Source: Paludibacter jiangxiensis (GTDB lineage Bacteria; Bacteroidota; Bacteroidia; Bacteroidales; Paludibacteraceae). Taken from it: a DNA stretch of 52,311 nt. Shown one piece after another: positions 36,801 through 45,068 of the stretch (within the stretch, counting starts at the first letter, position 1; every line of letters starts with the position of its first letter). The stretch covers positions 1 to 52,311 of the forward strand of contig CAMBSB010000019.1 of the NCBI GenBank assembly GCA_945870155.1, given 5' to 3'. A program made the position numbers and the translations under genes. A model generated the notes under the pieces. It saw nothing but the letters and a program-made list of their open reading frames with translations. It was not told the DNA's origin and did not search any database.

Positions 36801-37466
36801 CTAAACCAACAAACTTTTCAAATAATCTTTATTCAGTATTGTATATTCTTTCTTGTTTATGAATATTATTTCATCTTGTACCATTTCCGATAAACTTCGG
36901 GCTAATGATGGCCTGGCAACACCAAAGAATTCGGCCAATTCGGTTTGATTTCTGTTAATTTGGAACGTTTTTCCATATTCATTATATTGTTCCAGCAAGA
37001 AGTGAGCAATTTTACCTTTGATGGTTTTAATGGAGAGCATTTGTAAACGATTGGTTAAAAATTGAGTTCTATTGGCGTTGTGAACCAAAAACTGACGCAT
37101 AAAATTGGGCTGAACACCCATTAATCGTATCACTTCTTCTTTTGGAATTTGCAGTATTTCCGATACTTCTAAAGTTGTAACTTCAACCGGAAAACGATTA
37201 TTGTCCGAAAACAAGAATGCAGGAGCGAGTGGGCGAGGAGCTTTAATAATTTCTATACCCATCAAATTTCCTGTTTCAGTAATCATTTCGGTTTTCACCG
37301 AGCCCGAAACTAATATATACAATGCATCACACAAATTTCCTTGTCGGAAAATGATTTCATTTTTTAGGTAAGTTTTATAACTATATTTTAAATCGGCAGG
37401 GAAATTATTGTTCTCATTATCTTCGAACCTGGTAAAATCAGACCATTCAGTGTCAATATTCTTCAT
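36801..37466 (-). CDS. hcpR: Crp/Fnr-family regulator, HcpR-like
   Basis: A 221-residue regulator: N-terminal cyclic-nucleotide-binding-like sensor domain (about 25-140; YLKNEIIFRQGNLCDALYILVSGSVKTEM) and a C-terminal Crp-type winged helix (about 150-221; INRNQTELAEFFGVARPSLARSLSEMVQDEII). There is no N-terminal Cys cluster, so it is not an oxygen-sensing Fnr; HcpR proteins instead sense nitric oxide through haem in related anaerobes. It is divergent from a cupin-ferredoxin-hcp cluster with a perfect palindrome between, 22 bases from its own ATG, which suggests control of hcp and of itself. The HcpR name rests on this context as much as on sequence. Confidence 0.78.
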   Translation of the reverse strand: MKNIDTEWSDFTRFEDNENNNFPADLKYSYKTYLKNEIIFRQGNLCDALYILVSGSVKTEMITETGNLMGIEIIKAPRPLAPAFLFSDNNRFPVEVTTLEVSEILQIPKEEVIRLMGVQPNFMRQFLVHNANRTQFLTNRLQMLSIKTIKGKIAHFLLEQYNEYGKTFQINRNQTELAEFFGVARPSLARSLSEMVQDEIIFINKKEYTILNKDYLKSLLV

Positions 37467-37487
37467 TTTTATTACTTTTATTTTGAT

Positions 37488-37505
37488 GTGTAACTTATGT
37501 TACAC
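37488..37505. promoter_or_regulatory. Palindromic operator of the hcp module
   Basis: GTGTAAC-TTAT-GTTACAC: perfect 7-base arms with a 4-base spacer, the expected form of a Crp/Fnr-family site. Its centre is about 41 bases before the predicted start of the cupin-hcp transcript. An extra half-like ATTACAC lies at 37514-37520. Confidence 0.8.
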
Positions 37506-37525
37506 TTAAATTCATTACACTACAG

Positions 37526-37533
37526 TATTTTTG
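37526..37533 (+). promoter_or_regulatory. -7 box of the cupin-ferredoxin-hcp transcript
   Basis: TATTTTTG matches TAnnTTTG. No TTG lies 19-20 bases upstream; that position is next to the operator, as in an activator-dependent promoter. Confidence 0.65.
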
Positions 37534-37608
37534 CAGCATATTTAATAAGCGAATAGCAAATATAGCTATTTTATTTTATCGACAGAATCATTATTAACAA
37601 AAATTCAA

Positions 37609-37962
37609 ATGAATCAATTTAAATTTCAACCTAAAATGGAAAATAAAGCATTCCCAACAGCTGAGAAATTCAGTTTAACAGAAAAAGTATCCTATGCCGA
37701 AGGATCGGTAGTGAGTAAAATAATTATCAGAAACGAGAGAGGTAACCTTACACTTTTTGCTTTTGATAAAGGCGAATTTTTAAGTGAACATACAGCTCCA
37801 TTCGATGCCATAGTTCAGATACTTGATGGTAAAGGCGAAGTAGTGATTGATGGACAGGCCATTGAATTAAACACCGGCGAAAGCATTATTATGCCTGCCA
37901 ATGTGCGTCATGCAGTGAATGCAACCGAAAGGTTTAAAATGCTTTTAACAATGATTAAATAA
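37609..37962 (+). CDS. Cupin-domain protein
   Basis: A 117-residue single-domain cupin (108 if it starts at ATG 37636, MENKAFPTAEKF, which is a plausible alternative). The cupin motifs are GEFLSEHTAPFDAIVQILDGKGEVVIDG (about 60-87) and LNTGESIIMPANVRHAVNATERFKML (about 90-115). The usual metal ligands are partly present: His66 and His105 are seen, while the Glu and second His of motif 1 are replaced. It sits first in the Hcp transcript, a place where such small cupins recur in anaerobic Bacteroidota. Its role may be sensing or protection linked to nitrosative stress; this is inference from neighbours only. Confidence 0.82.
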   Translation: MNQFKFQPKMENKAFPTAEKFSLTEKVSYAEGSVVSKIIIRNERGNLTLFAFDKGEFLSEHTAPFDAIVQILDGKGEVVIDGQAIELNTGESIIMPANVRHAVNATERFKMLLTMIK

Positions 37963-37974
37963 TTGACAATTTAT

Positions 37975-38031
37975 TCATTTACAATTTACAATTGGCTTTA
38001 AAGTGAATTGAGCATTTAAATTGTAAATGAT
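37975..38031. repeat. TTTACAATT inverted repeat in the cupin-ferredoxin spacer
   Basis: TCATTTACAATTTACAATT and, about 25 bases later, AAATTGTAAATGA can pair. The same arms recur in the next spacer of the operon. Confidence 0.6.
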
Positions 38032-38056
38032 AAAATCGTAAATAAGAAATATTATT

Positions 38057-38962
38057 ATGAAACGAACAATAATAAAAATAGACGAAGAGATTTGCAATGG
38101 TTGTGAAGCTTGTGTACAGGGATGTCATGAAGGTGCATTGCAAATGATAGATGGAAAAGCGCGTATGGTGAGCGAACTGTTTTGCGATGGTCTGGGTGCT
38201 TGTATAGGCGATTGTCCGGTTGGAGCAATTACTTTGGAAGAGCGTGAAGCTGAACCTTATGACGAAATTGCAACTATCGAACGCATGATTCCTAAAGGAG
38301 AAAAAACCATTTTAGCGCACTTGAAGCATTTAAAAGAACATGGCGAAACTGAATATCTAAAACAAGGTGTAAGTTATTTACGTGCAAAAGGTGTTCAGGT
38401 AAATTTTGCCGAAGTACATAATCATGGTGGAGCCGGATGTGCTTCAAAACCTGTTGTTGCAGCTCAGCACCAAGGTGGTGGAAGTTGTCCGGGCAGTCGC
38501 GAAATGTCATTTGGTACCCCAAAGCCTACAGCGACATTTACCATGGCAGCAACAGCTTCAGCCTCAACAACAACTAATGTTTCGCAATTGCGACAATGGC
38601 CGGTTCAGTTACATTTGTTAAACCCTGAAGCCGCTTACTTTCGCAGTGCAGATGTTGTTTTAGCTGCCGATTGTGTGCCATTTAGCTTTCCCGATTTTCA
38701 CAACCGCTATTTGGCCGGTAAAACATTAGCTATTGCTTGCCCAAAACTCGATTCGAATCAAGAAGTGTATATGAATAAATTGCAGGCTATGATAGTAAAT
38801 TCACAAATCAATACTTTGACTGTGGTTATTATGGAAGTGCCTTGTTGTGGTGGATTACTGCGTTTGGCTCAAAAAGCAATTGCCGATAGCGGACGAAAAA
38901 TACCATTAAAATTAGCTGTTATCGGAATAAAAGGCGAAGTTTTGAAAGAAGAATGGGTTTAA
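38057..38962 (+). CDS. Two-cluster ferredoxin-like protein with Cys-rich C-terminal domain
   Basis: A 301-residue protein. The N-terminus carries two 4Fe-4S motifs: CNGCEACVQGC (CxxCxxCxxxC, residues about 14-24) and CDGLGACIGDCP (about 48-59). A middle region with HNHGGAGC and GGGSCPGS (about 118-146) and an Ala/Thr-rich linker lead to a C-terminal domain (about 175-301) with PVQLHLLNPEAAYFRSADVVLAADCVPF and the motif PCCGGLLRL. Proteins of this design occur beside hcp in strict anaerobes and are plausible electron donors to Hcp, which needs a reductase. The extra Cys residues may bind a further cluster. Cytosolic; probably co-transcribed with the cupin and hcp genes. Confidence 0.85.
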   Translation: MKRTIIKIDEEICNGCEACVQGCHEGALQMIDGKARMVSELFCDGLGACIGDCPVGAITLEEREAEPYDEIATIERMIPKGEKTILAHLKHLKEHGETEYLKQGVSYLRAKGVQVNFAEVHNHGGAGCASKPVVAAQHQGGGSCPGSREMSFGTPKPTATFTMAATASASTTTNVSQLRQWPVQLHLLNPEAAYFRSADVVLAADCVPFSFPDFHNRYLAGKTLAIACPKLDSNQEVYMNKLQAMIVNSQINTLTVVIMEVPCCGGLLRLAQKAIADSGRKIPLKLAVIGIKGEVLKEEWV

Positions 38963-38978
38963 AGAATTTACAATTTAA

Positions 38979-39020
38979 TCATTTACAATTTACAATGTAA
39001 GAATTGTAAATTGTAAATGA
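38979..39020. repeat. Perfect 18-base inverted repeat in the ferredoxin-hcp spacer
   Basis: TCATTTACAATTTACAAT and its exact complement are separated by 6 bases. As RNA it would form an 18-pair AU-rich hairpin 17 bases after the ferredoxin stop; there is no T run, so it is not a standard terminator. Confidence 0.8.
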
Positions 39021-39096
39021 AAATCAATCAAATATTAATCCTTCATTTATCAAAAAATTGTAAATGGTAAATGAAAAAATAGTCAATTATAAAATT

Positions 39097-40758
39097 ATGA
39101 ATATGTTTTGCTATCAATGCCAAGAGGCAGCCAAAGGGCTGGGGTGCGAGGTTAAGGGAGTTTGTGGAAAAACTCCCGAAGTATCAGCGCTACAAGATTT
39201 ACTTGTTTATCAGGTAAAAGGTTTATCACATTTTACAACAGCTTTACGTTTAGTTGAAATAGAAAACGAGGCTGCTAACACATTTATCACCGATAGTTTA
39301 TTTATGACTATCACCAATGCAAATTTCGACCACGAAAGATTTGTAACTCGCATTCGCGAAGGATTTAAACTTCGCACCGAATTAAAAGCCGTTTTGGCTG
39401 AAAATAAAATTGAACTTAAACATTCCGATTTAACTACATGGACTGCTCTTACTGCTGCCGAAATGGAGCAAAAAGCGCTATCGGTTGGTGTATTGGCTAC
39501 CGGGAATGAAGATGTTCGCTCATTGCGCGAATTAATTATTTATGGTTTAAAAGGTATGGCTGCTTATCTTGAACATGCACAAAACCTTGGATATTACGAT
39601 AATAGTGTACATGCTTTTATTCAAAAAGCGCTAGTAGCTACAACTAACGACTCACTCACAGCTGATGAACTTACTGCTTTGACTCTCGAAACCGGAAAAT
39701 ATGGTGTTTCAGTTATGGCATTGCTCGATAAAGCCAATACAACAACTTTTGGAAATCCGGAAATTTCGAAAGTAAATTTGGGTGTTCGCAATAATCCGGG
39801 CATTTTGATTAGCGGACACGATTTGAAAGATATGGAAGAATTGCTTAAACAAACTGATGGTACCGGAGTTGATGTTTATACGCATAGTGAAATGCTTCCT
39901 GCTAATTATTATCCAGCCTTTAAAAAATATAGTCATTTTGTTGGAAACTATGGTGGTGCATGGTGGAGTCAAATTACCGATTTCGAAACTTTCAATGGTG
40001 TAGTTCTTTTTACTACAAATTGTATAGTTCCACCAAAAAGCACTTCAACTTATTCCGATAGAGTGTATACAACAGGTTCGTCGGGATTCCCGGGCTTCAA
40101 ACATATCGAAGAAGGTGTGAACGGCCAAGCTAAAGATTTTTCGGCATTAATTGCTCATGCTAAACAATGTGCTTCACCAATCGAAATTGAAACAGGCGAA
40201 ATTGTAGGTGGATTTGCTCATAATCAAGTGCTTGCATTGGCCGATAAAGTGGTAGCTGCTGTAAAATCAGGTGCAATTCGTAAGTTTTTTGTTATGGCTG
40301 GATGCGATGGTCGCATGAAAGGACGTAGCTATTATACCGAATTTGCTGAAAATTTACCAAAAGATACTGTAATCCTTACAGCAGGCTGTGCAAAATATCG
40401 TTATAACAAATTGGAATTGGGCGATATAGGGGGCATTCCACGCGTACTTGATGCCGGGCAATGTAACGATAGCTATTCATTGGCAGTAATTGCATTAAAA
40501 TTAAAAGAAGTTTTTGAATTAAACGACATTAACGATTTGCCAATTGCTTATAATATAGCTTGGTATGAGCAAAAAGCTGTGATTGTATTGCTTGCATTGC
40601 TTCACTTGGGTGTTAAAAACATTCACTTAGGACCTACATTGCCAGCTTTCCTATCGCCAAATGTAGCCAATGTATTGGTAAATGCTTTCGGAATTGCTCC
40701 AATTGGAAGTGTAGATGAAGATATGAAATTGTTTTTTCCCGAAATGATTAATGCTTAA
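39097..40758 (+). CDS. hcp: Hybrid-cluster protein (hydroxylamine/NO reductase), class I
   Basis: A 553-residue Hcp from ATG 39097 ([14 protein letters not shown]); the frame is open to 39064, but that extension falls in spacer-like repeats. The N-terminal cluster motif Cys5-x2-Cys8-x8-Cys17-x5-Cys23 is the class I spacing of strict anaerobes. Hybrid-cluster ligands are visible further on: HDLKDMEE near 244, NCIVPP near 306 (Cys), [11 protein letters not shown] near 426, and [10 protein letters not shown] near 452. The enzyme reduces NO or hydroxylamine in the cytosol and protects against nitrosative stress. Last gene of the operon, with its own terminator. Confidence 0.95.
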   Translation: MNMFCYQCQEAAKGLGCEVKGVCGKTPEVSALQDLLVYQVKGLSHFTTALRLVEIENEAANTFITDSLFMTITNANFDHERFVTRIREGFKLRTELKAVLAENKIELKHSDLTTWTALTAAEMEQKALSVGVLATGNEDVRSLRELIIYGLKGMAAYLEHAQNLGYYDNSVHAFIQKALVATTNDSLTADELTALTLETGKYGVSVMALLDKANTTTFGNPEISKVNLGVRNNPGILISGHDLKDMEELLKQTDGTGVDVYTHSEMLPANYYPAFKKYSHFVGNYGGAWWSQITDFETFNGVVLFTTNCIVPPKSTSTYSDRVYTTGSSGFPGFKHIEEGVNGQAKDFSALIAHAKQCASPIEIETGEIVGGFAHNQVLALADKVVAAVKSGAIRKFFVMAGCDGRMKGRSYYTEFAENLPKDTVILTAGCAKYRYNKLELGDIGGIPRVLDAGQCNDSYSLAVIALKLKEVFELNDINDLPIAYNIAWYEQKAVIVLLALLHLGVKNIHLGPTLPAFLSPNVANVLVNAFGIAPIGSVDEDMKLFFPEMINA

Positions 40759-40790
40759 TTTGAGCAAAAGCTGAGATTATATAAAGTTAG

Positions 40791-40825
40791 GGGCTGTCTC
40801 AAAAGGGCAGCCTCTTCTTTTTTTC
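40791..40825 (+). terminator. Terminator after hcp
   Basis: Stem GGGCTGTC / GGCAGCCT followed by a T-rich run. Confidence 0.78.
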
Positions 40826-40894
40826 TATCGAATACAAAGTATATGTACATGCTTTTCAATTCCGTTTATGGCAATTGGAACGCATTTGTTTTCT

Positions 40895-41003
40895 TTTGGC
40901 TGAAGCCCATATACATCATTAACCCAATGGCAACGCCTTGGGATTTCCATGCAGAATAGCATATCAGCGCCCCTCAGGGGCAATATATTTGATGTTATGA
41001 TGC
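40895..41003. repeat. GC-rich hairpin cluster
   Basis: CCCAATGGCAACGCCTTGGG (40923-40942) and GCCCCTCAGGGGC (40969-40981) are hairpins within a stretch whose style (GGCTGAAGCCC...CCTTGGG...) resembles dispersed extragenic palindromes of Bacteroidota. Confidence 0.5.
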
Positions 41004-41018
41004 CCTGCAAATTATTCC

Positions 41019-41165
41019 GAGACGCCAGGCATGGCTACCATACAACGCAATTTATTTTCCCCGTAGAGACGCCATGCCTGGCGTCTCTTTATTCAGACAC
41101 CAGACATGGCGTCTGGTTAAACAAAAACGCTGTTTTTTACATCGAGACGCCAGGCATGGCGTCTC
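41019..41165. repeat. Four palindromic repeats GAGACGCC...GGCGTCTC
   Basis: Near-perfect palindromes at 41019-41035 (cut short), 41066-41087, 41094-41116 (variant) and 41144-41165; the second is in opposite orientation to the first and fourth. The outer part GTAGAGAC/GTCTCTAC is partly kept. A decayed fifth copy is at 42121-42140. Confidence 0.8.
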
Positions 41166-41325
41166 TACCATACCTGCATATAATAATGCTGTCTTTGGTT
41201 TTTCTTTTAAATTTTTACTTATAATATTTCAATTGTATCAACATAACTATTGTATTTATACAAATACCCATGTAGAGCTTTTAGGCTAAATAAACCGTAT
41301 TGACGGGTTTGAATTACGGCACAAT

Positions 41326-42021
41326 CTACAGATTAAAACTATACAAAAGAGATAATTGCAGGCTATTACTATAAATACTTGTCTGTACTGATGTATATTG
41401 AAATTGATAATGCGACTCAGCTACCAAATCCTTCGTCGTCACCTTTGTCAAACCAATGGTATAACGCAGTGTAAGTGCATAATATTCATTCAAATTATAG
41501 TTAATTCCGGTAATTATTGAAGCGTTTAGTTTGCCATTTAAATCGGGCAATAAATTTCTTCCGGGACCATTGATAATAATTGTCTTTTGATGTTCCGACG
41601 ATACGGTATATCCAAATCCTAAGCCGACACAGGCATCAATTTTTTTTCTGAGGTGAAAATTGACGATTACAGGCAACTCAACATCCGAATAAAGTGCACC
41701 GCGATAGCTTTCTATCGGTATACTTACTGTAGGATTGTGGAATATATACTTAATCATTCCTCCTTTTTTCACAAATCCGGGTTCCAACCATATTTCCCAA
41801 TTATCATCACTTTTCAGTTTAACAACAGCATTTATACCGTACGATACATTATACATACCGTGTACGCTTAATGTGGGATTGCTGATTATATTATTTGCCA
41901 GCGAAAATGAGGGAATACAAATGCCGGCTTTTAAACCAAAATCAACTTTCTGCGCCTCTGCAACCGTTATCGACACCATAAACAACACAATCAAAATTAT
42001 ATTGCTGAGATTAAACTTCAT
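41326..42021 (-). CDS. PorT-like outer membrane beta-barrel protein
   Basis: A 231-residue precursor: signal peptide MKFNLSNIILIVLFMVSITVAEA (about 23), then VDFGLKAGICIPSFS, the usual first strand of the OMP_b-brl/PorT family, and further strands ending LQLSLLYSFNL. About eight to ten strands are expected. Members include PorT of the type IX secretion system, but most are uncharacterised; nothing here links it specifically to secretion. Single gene after the palindrome cluster. Outer membrane location is well supported, the function is not. Confidence 0.75.
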   Translation of the reverse strand: MKFNLSNIILIVLFMVSITVAEAQKVDFGLKAGICIPSFSLANNIISNPTLSVHGMYNVSYGINAVVKLKSDDNWEIWLEPGFVKKGGMIKYIFHNPTVSIPIESYRGALYSDVELPVIVNFHLRKKIDACVGLGFGYTVSSEHQKTIIINGPGRNLLPDLNGKLNASIITGINYNLNEYYALTLRYTIGLTKVTTKDLVAESHYQFQYTSVQTSIYSNSLQLSLLYSFNL

Positions 42022-42120
42022 ACTGTTTGATTTTTAAATATGCTTATTCTCCCTTATATAACGTACCAAACAACAAACGGGCATATTCTGTAGATTCCCT
42101 TTTGCCAAATGCGGTAAATT

Positions 42121-42140
42121 CGCCATGACTTGCGTCTCTG
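42121..42140. repeat. Decayed copy of the GAGACG palindrome
   Basis: CGCCATGACTTGCGTCTCTG keeps about two-thirds of the repeat found at 41066-41165. Confidence 0.5.
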
Positions 42141-42243
42141 TATTATAGCGAGAATAAAAGTTAGTAACATTTCACTTAAAATATAACTTAAAGATTTATA
42201 TTATTTCTTCATAACCAATCAAGTAACCAAACCCATTTTTTTA

Positions 42244-42816
42244 CTATTTCTGCTTCTTCCTCACTTCAATTTGGGCTTGCGACATGCGTTCACGTAAACC
42301 GCCTTGCTGCAAAAACTCTTTTTCTAATGTCTTCATTTGTTGAGCTAGTAAATATGAAGTTACATTTACTAAGCTCAACAGCACATTTGCCGAAACCTCA
42401 GGATCATTACTTTCGATGCCCTTACGGTAAGTTTCATAATTGGCGTTAGGCGTTTTATGTTTTTGTGTAAGCGCAGCATAAAATGGGTGTTTTTTGTCCC
42501 AAAATGTCAAATGACGGGTTCTCAAATAATCTTCGTAATCTTTTTTAAGCTCTTCGAGCGAAGAACGGGCAACATTGGTTAGTTTTATTTCCGTTTCTTT
42601 CGATGTACCCGAAGCCATACTGGCTTCCACAATATTTTGCTTGCCAGACCGTGCAGATTGTATCATTTGGTCGATAGTTCGATCGTATTTATTCAAGTAT
42701 TTATGAGCAAAATAATAGGTGCCATCATAAATTATCTCTGATTTCTGATAAGTAATCAAACGCTCGTAACCACCGTGTTTGGGTATAAACCCATCTTCGT
42801 TGTACTGTTTATCCAT
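42244..42816 (-). CDS. Four-helix-bundle suffix-domain protein
   Basis: A 190-residue protein from ATG 42816 (MDKQYNEDGFIPKHGGYERL); an upstream ATG at 42870 adds a basic stretch and is less likely. The core YDGTYYFAHKYLNKYDRTIDQMIQSARSGKQNIVEASMAS (about 30-70) is the four-helix-bundle fold related to the 23S rRNA intervening-sequence protein and Avd-like proteins, and the C-terminal part carries the added suffix helices. Family members are common in Bacteroidota as solitary genes in accessory regions. Biological role is unknown; RNA or nucleic-acid binding is suggested by relatives only. No reverse transcriptase or variable repeat is nearby, so a diversity-generating element is not supported. 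Confidence 0.75.
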   Translation of the reverse strand: MDKQYNEDGFIPKHGGYERLITYQKSEIIYDGTYYFAHKYLNKYDRTIDQMIQSARSGKQNIVEASMASGTSKETEIKLTNVARSSLEELKKDYEDYLRTRHLTFWDKKHPFYAALTQKHKTPNANYETYRKGIESNDPEVSANVLLSLVNVTSYLLAQQMKTLEKEFLQQGGLRERMSQAQIEVRKKQK

Positions 42817-43011
42817 AGTTTTACTTTTATTATCATTCCTATTTTTTCGGGTGACTTTCACGACATTCACGACTGCGGGGCATTGTCGCGATAGTCCACA
42901 CTTTCGCCCGAAAGTGAATATAAAACTAAAAAAACTCTACTACTTGCAAATGCCCCACGCCATAATCGGCCAACACAAACAACAAATACTTTAGGTGAAT
43001 AAAACTGATAT

Positions 43012-43614
43012 TTAAAAAGTTGTATATTTAAAAATTAAACCAATACAAACATTTTTGTTTTTTTCTATTTTAGGAATATTAACTTGAATCTTCAATTTAG
43101 ACTTTAGTAATTCAAGTAACTTATTTCTTTCTAAAATTGAGTAAAAATCTAATTCACCATTCATATTTTTTATGCAAAAAACCCTTTTATTATCAGTATC
43201 TCCGTTCCAAACTACTTTTCCTCCAACTTCACCATAAAGTAAACCATTAATAAAGTCCATGATTTTTCGCTCAAAATATATTTTGTCATTTATTATTTGA
43301 GGAAAAATAATTCTTTCGTTTGAATTTAAGTAATCGTTTAAATTTTTAATTTTGCCTAAAAGTACCAACAATGCTATATCTGCTAAAATTACTGGGAAAA
43401 CACTATCTATTAACATTAAATTCAGTTGTTGATTTATATTCTTAAAACGCTGAAATAGAAGCTGTTCCTTGAAGTTAAAATCTCCAATACTCTTTAAACT
43501 AAAACCATCATTTATGCGAAATACTATATCATATTTGGCAAATTGGCGATTAGTAAGGTTTATGAAATTTAAATTTTCAATATCTCTATTTTTTTCAGTT
43601 TTTGCTAAAATCAT
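43012..43614 (-). CDS. Possible HpaII-type restriction endonuclease, C-terminal part
   Basis: A 200-residue protein. The segment KYDIVFRINDGFSLKSIGD (about 28-46) resembles the PD-(D/E)xK core (GFSIKS-like) of HpaII-family restriction enzymes. INQQLNLMLIDSVFPVILADIALLVLL (about 60-86), the Tyr/Lys segment IYFERKIMDFINGLLYG (about 115-131) and a W-G near 137 match the order of motifs in the second half of that family. Those enzymes are usually about 350 residues, so the N-terminal half is missing: this would be a truncated relic or a diverged short form. It begins 7 bases after the HNH gene stop, an operon-like spacing. No methyltransferase is present nearby. Low-to-moderate confidence; a plain hypothetical is the alternative. 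Confidence 0.45.
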   Translation of the reverse strand: MILAKTEKNRDIENLNFINLTNRQFAKYDIVFRINDGFSLKSIGDFNFKEQLLFQRFKNINQQLNLMLIDSVFPVILADIALLVLLGKIKNLNDYLNSNERIIFPQIINDKIYFERKIMDFINGLLYGEVGGKVVWNGDTDNKRVFCIKNMNGELDFYSILERNKLLELLKSKLKIQVNIPKIEKNKNVCIGLIFKYTTF

Positions 43615-43621
43615 AATTTTA

Positions 43622-44401
43622 TTACTGTCTAAAAATATTCTTCATGTGGTAATTCAAAAACTCAGGTTGAGGTAGGAACTTATCGGGTAATAATATCGCT
43701 TTGTTTTCGAAAGATAAAAAGTTCATTTCAAAGGAAGCATTATCATTCTTTTGTTGTTTAAGCTGTTTAGACAAAACTATTGTATAATCATCAGGTCTAA
43801 TTCCTATTAATCCAGTATCGAAAGCTTTATCGTGTAGTGCATTTAAACATAGACCATTCATCGGATTTAATCGATTTTTGTCATCTTTACTCCACGGTAT
43901 AATATGACTGGCTATTAATAACTCACGTTGTTGAATGCCTGTAATACAACACTTTTGATTATATGTTGCCAAAACAACATTTCTAAAAAGAGCTTGATTA
44001 ACACGTATCTTAATTAATCGTTCTTTTTCTTTTCCGTCATGAGGGAGGTTTTCAAAATCAATTTTGTTGATTTTTTCTATAGTACTGTTTTTCTTTTGTG
44101 CAAACAAATTTTCGCTTAGGAATAGAGCTTCATCCCAATTATCATAAAACTCATCCCAAATGGCTTTATCTAATTTACTTGCATTAGTTGCACCCCTAAT
44201 ACCACGAGCCTTTAACGTTGGGTCGAAACTTGCAAAATTCCCTAACTTCAAAGTGATAGAAGAAGGTGTACGACCAATTAACTCACTTAATTCAATTATT
44301 AATGGATTGGTTTTATGCATCTTACCAAAAGGTAATTTGCAATAAAGATTAATCGCCAAGATTAATTCTTCGCGTGTCCAGAGAGATTGGCCAGGTTTCA
44401 T
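43622..44401 (-). CDS. HNH endonuclease (HNH_2 type)
   Basis: A 259-residue protein. The N-terminal domain (about 5-100), WTREELILAINLYCKLPFGKM...LIGRTPSSITLKLGNFASFDP, recurs in orphan HNH nucleases and looks like a DNA-binding module. The C-terminal HNH domain (about 145-210) has YNQKCCITGI, the core SHIIPW (catalytic His), and NGLCLNALHDKAFDTGLIGI (N and H of the HNH triad). Such proteins are predicted restriction or DNA-damage nucleases. It precedes the possible HpaII-like gene by 7 bases, so the pair may act together, but no modification enzyme is seen. Confidence 0.85.
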   Translation of the reverse strand: MKPGQSLWTREELILAINLYCKLPFGKMHKTNPLIIELSELIGRTPSSITLKLGNFASFDPTLKARGIRGATNASKLDKAIWDEFYDNWDEALFLSENLFAQKKNSTIEKINKIDFENLPHDGKEKERLIKIRVNQALFRNVVLATYNQKCCITGIQQRELLIASHIIPWSKDDKNRLNPMNGLCLNALHDKAFDTGLIGIRPDDYTIVLSKQLKQQKNDNASFEMNFLSFENKAILLPDKFLPQPEFLNYHMKNIFRQ

Positions 44402-44617
44402 TATTTTAAAATATAAAGTGTTTCATTAAACGCATCGCGTTTGATGTAAGTGCTTAAATCAGAAATATTTATAATTTTATAGGTTTGTATAAAAAGTTAC
44501 TCGTTTTGACAACTTCAGTCGTTGTTTGAAAAAAGTTTGGTTTATTTTTCACAAAAATACATTTTACAACTGAGATATACAAGCGATTAAGGGGATATTA
44601 AAACTTAATTCTCAACT

Positions 44618-45004
44618 TTATTCCACCATATAAATCTTAGTTTTTACCTTAAGCCATTCGTTTAAGCGTTTGGCGGAGTCGATGCGGCAGAAGAAGGCCT
44701 TGCCGGCATCCATCAGGCGGGAGATAACAATGTTGTGTTCCATAGGTACCCAGCCCAGGCGGGTGTTGTTGAGGTAAATGCCAATGGCTAGTTTGTCGTG
44801 CTTGTTTTGGGGTTGGCGTATCATTTTCAGTACGGTATCGGGCAACAAAAGCGGCTCAAGTGTGTCGGTTTCGGTACAAAAGCTTGTGCCCGCCACTACA
44901 ATATCGAGCAGGTAAATTTCGCGGCTAAAGGGTGCTAAGGCATCCACACCACCGCTTCCAATCAGCTCCAGTAATTCAGGAGTTAGTTTAACTATTTCGT
45001 TCAT
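44618..45004 (-). CDS. HIRAN-domain protein
   Basis: A 128-residue protein that is essentially one HIRAN domain (about 30-125): REIYLLDIVVAGTSFC...LLLPDTVLKMIRQPQNKHDKLAIGIYLNNTRLGWVPMEHNIVISRLMDAGK. The motif RQPQNKHDKLAIGIY with GWVP is diagnostic. HIRAN domains bind DNA 3' ends or damaged/stalled-fork DNA, as in eukaryotic HLTF; stand-alone bacterial versions are not well studied. It is the second gene after the J-domain gene with 64 bases between, which include GC-rich repeat d. A link to DNA repair or to element defence is inference. Confidence 0.85.
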   Translation of the reverse strand: MNEIVKLTPELLELIGSGGVDALAPFSREIYLLDIVVAGTSFCTETDTLEPLLLPDTVLKMIRQPQNKHDKLAIGIYLNNTRLGWVPMEHNIVISRLMDAGKAFFCRIDSAKRLNEWLKVKTKIYMVE

Positions 45005-45040
45005 AATATGGCAACTTTTTGTTTTATTTTCCTTTCTTAT

Positions 45041-45065
45041 TCCCCCTTTAGGGGGCTAGGGGGCC
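45041..45065 (-). repeat. GC-rich 3' hairpin repeat, copy d
   Basis: On the minus strand: GGCCCCCTAGCCCCC, TAAA, GGGGGA, beginning 3 bases after the J-domain gene stop and before the HIRAN gene. Confidence 0.8.
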
Positions 45066-45068
45066 GTT

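Larger units (their letters stand above)
40759..41325. other. Repeat-rich gap after hcp
   Basis: A 567-base gene-free region: hcp terminator, then a cluster of GC-rich hairpins (40895-41003) and four palindromic repeats (41019-41165). Short frames here read through the repeats and are not considered genes. Confidence 0.65.

Noticed and set aside
40949-41289. Open frames of 71-91 codons across the palindrome cluster
   Set aside because: They read through GAGACGCC repeats in two frames, have no ribosome binding site or family features, and are repeat artefacts.
42244-42816. Avd component of a diversity-generating retroelement
   Set aside because: The fold is similar, but there is no reverse transcriptase and no template/variable repeat in the surrounding sequence.
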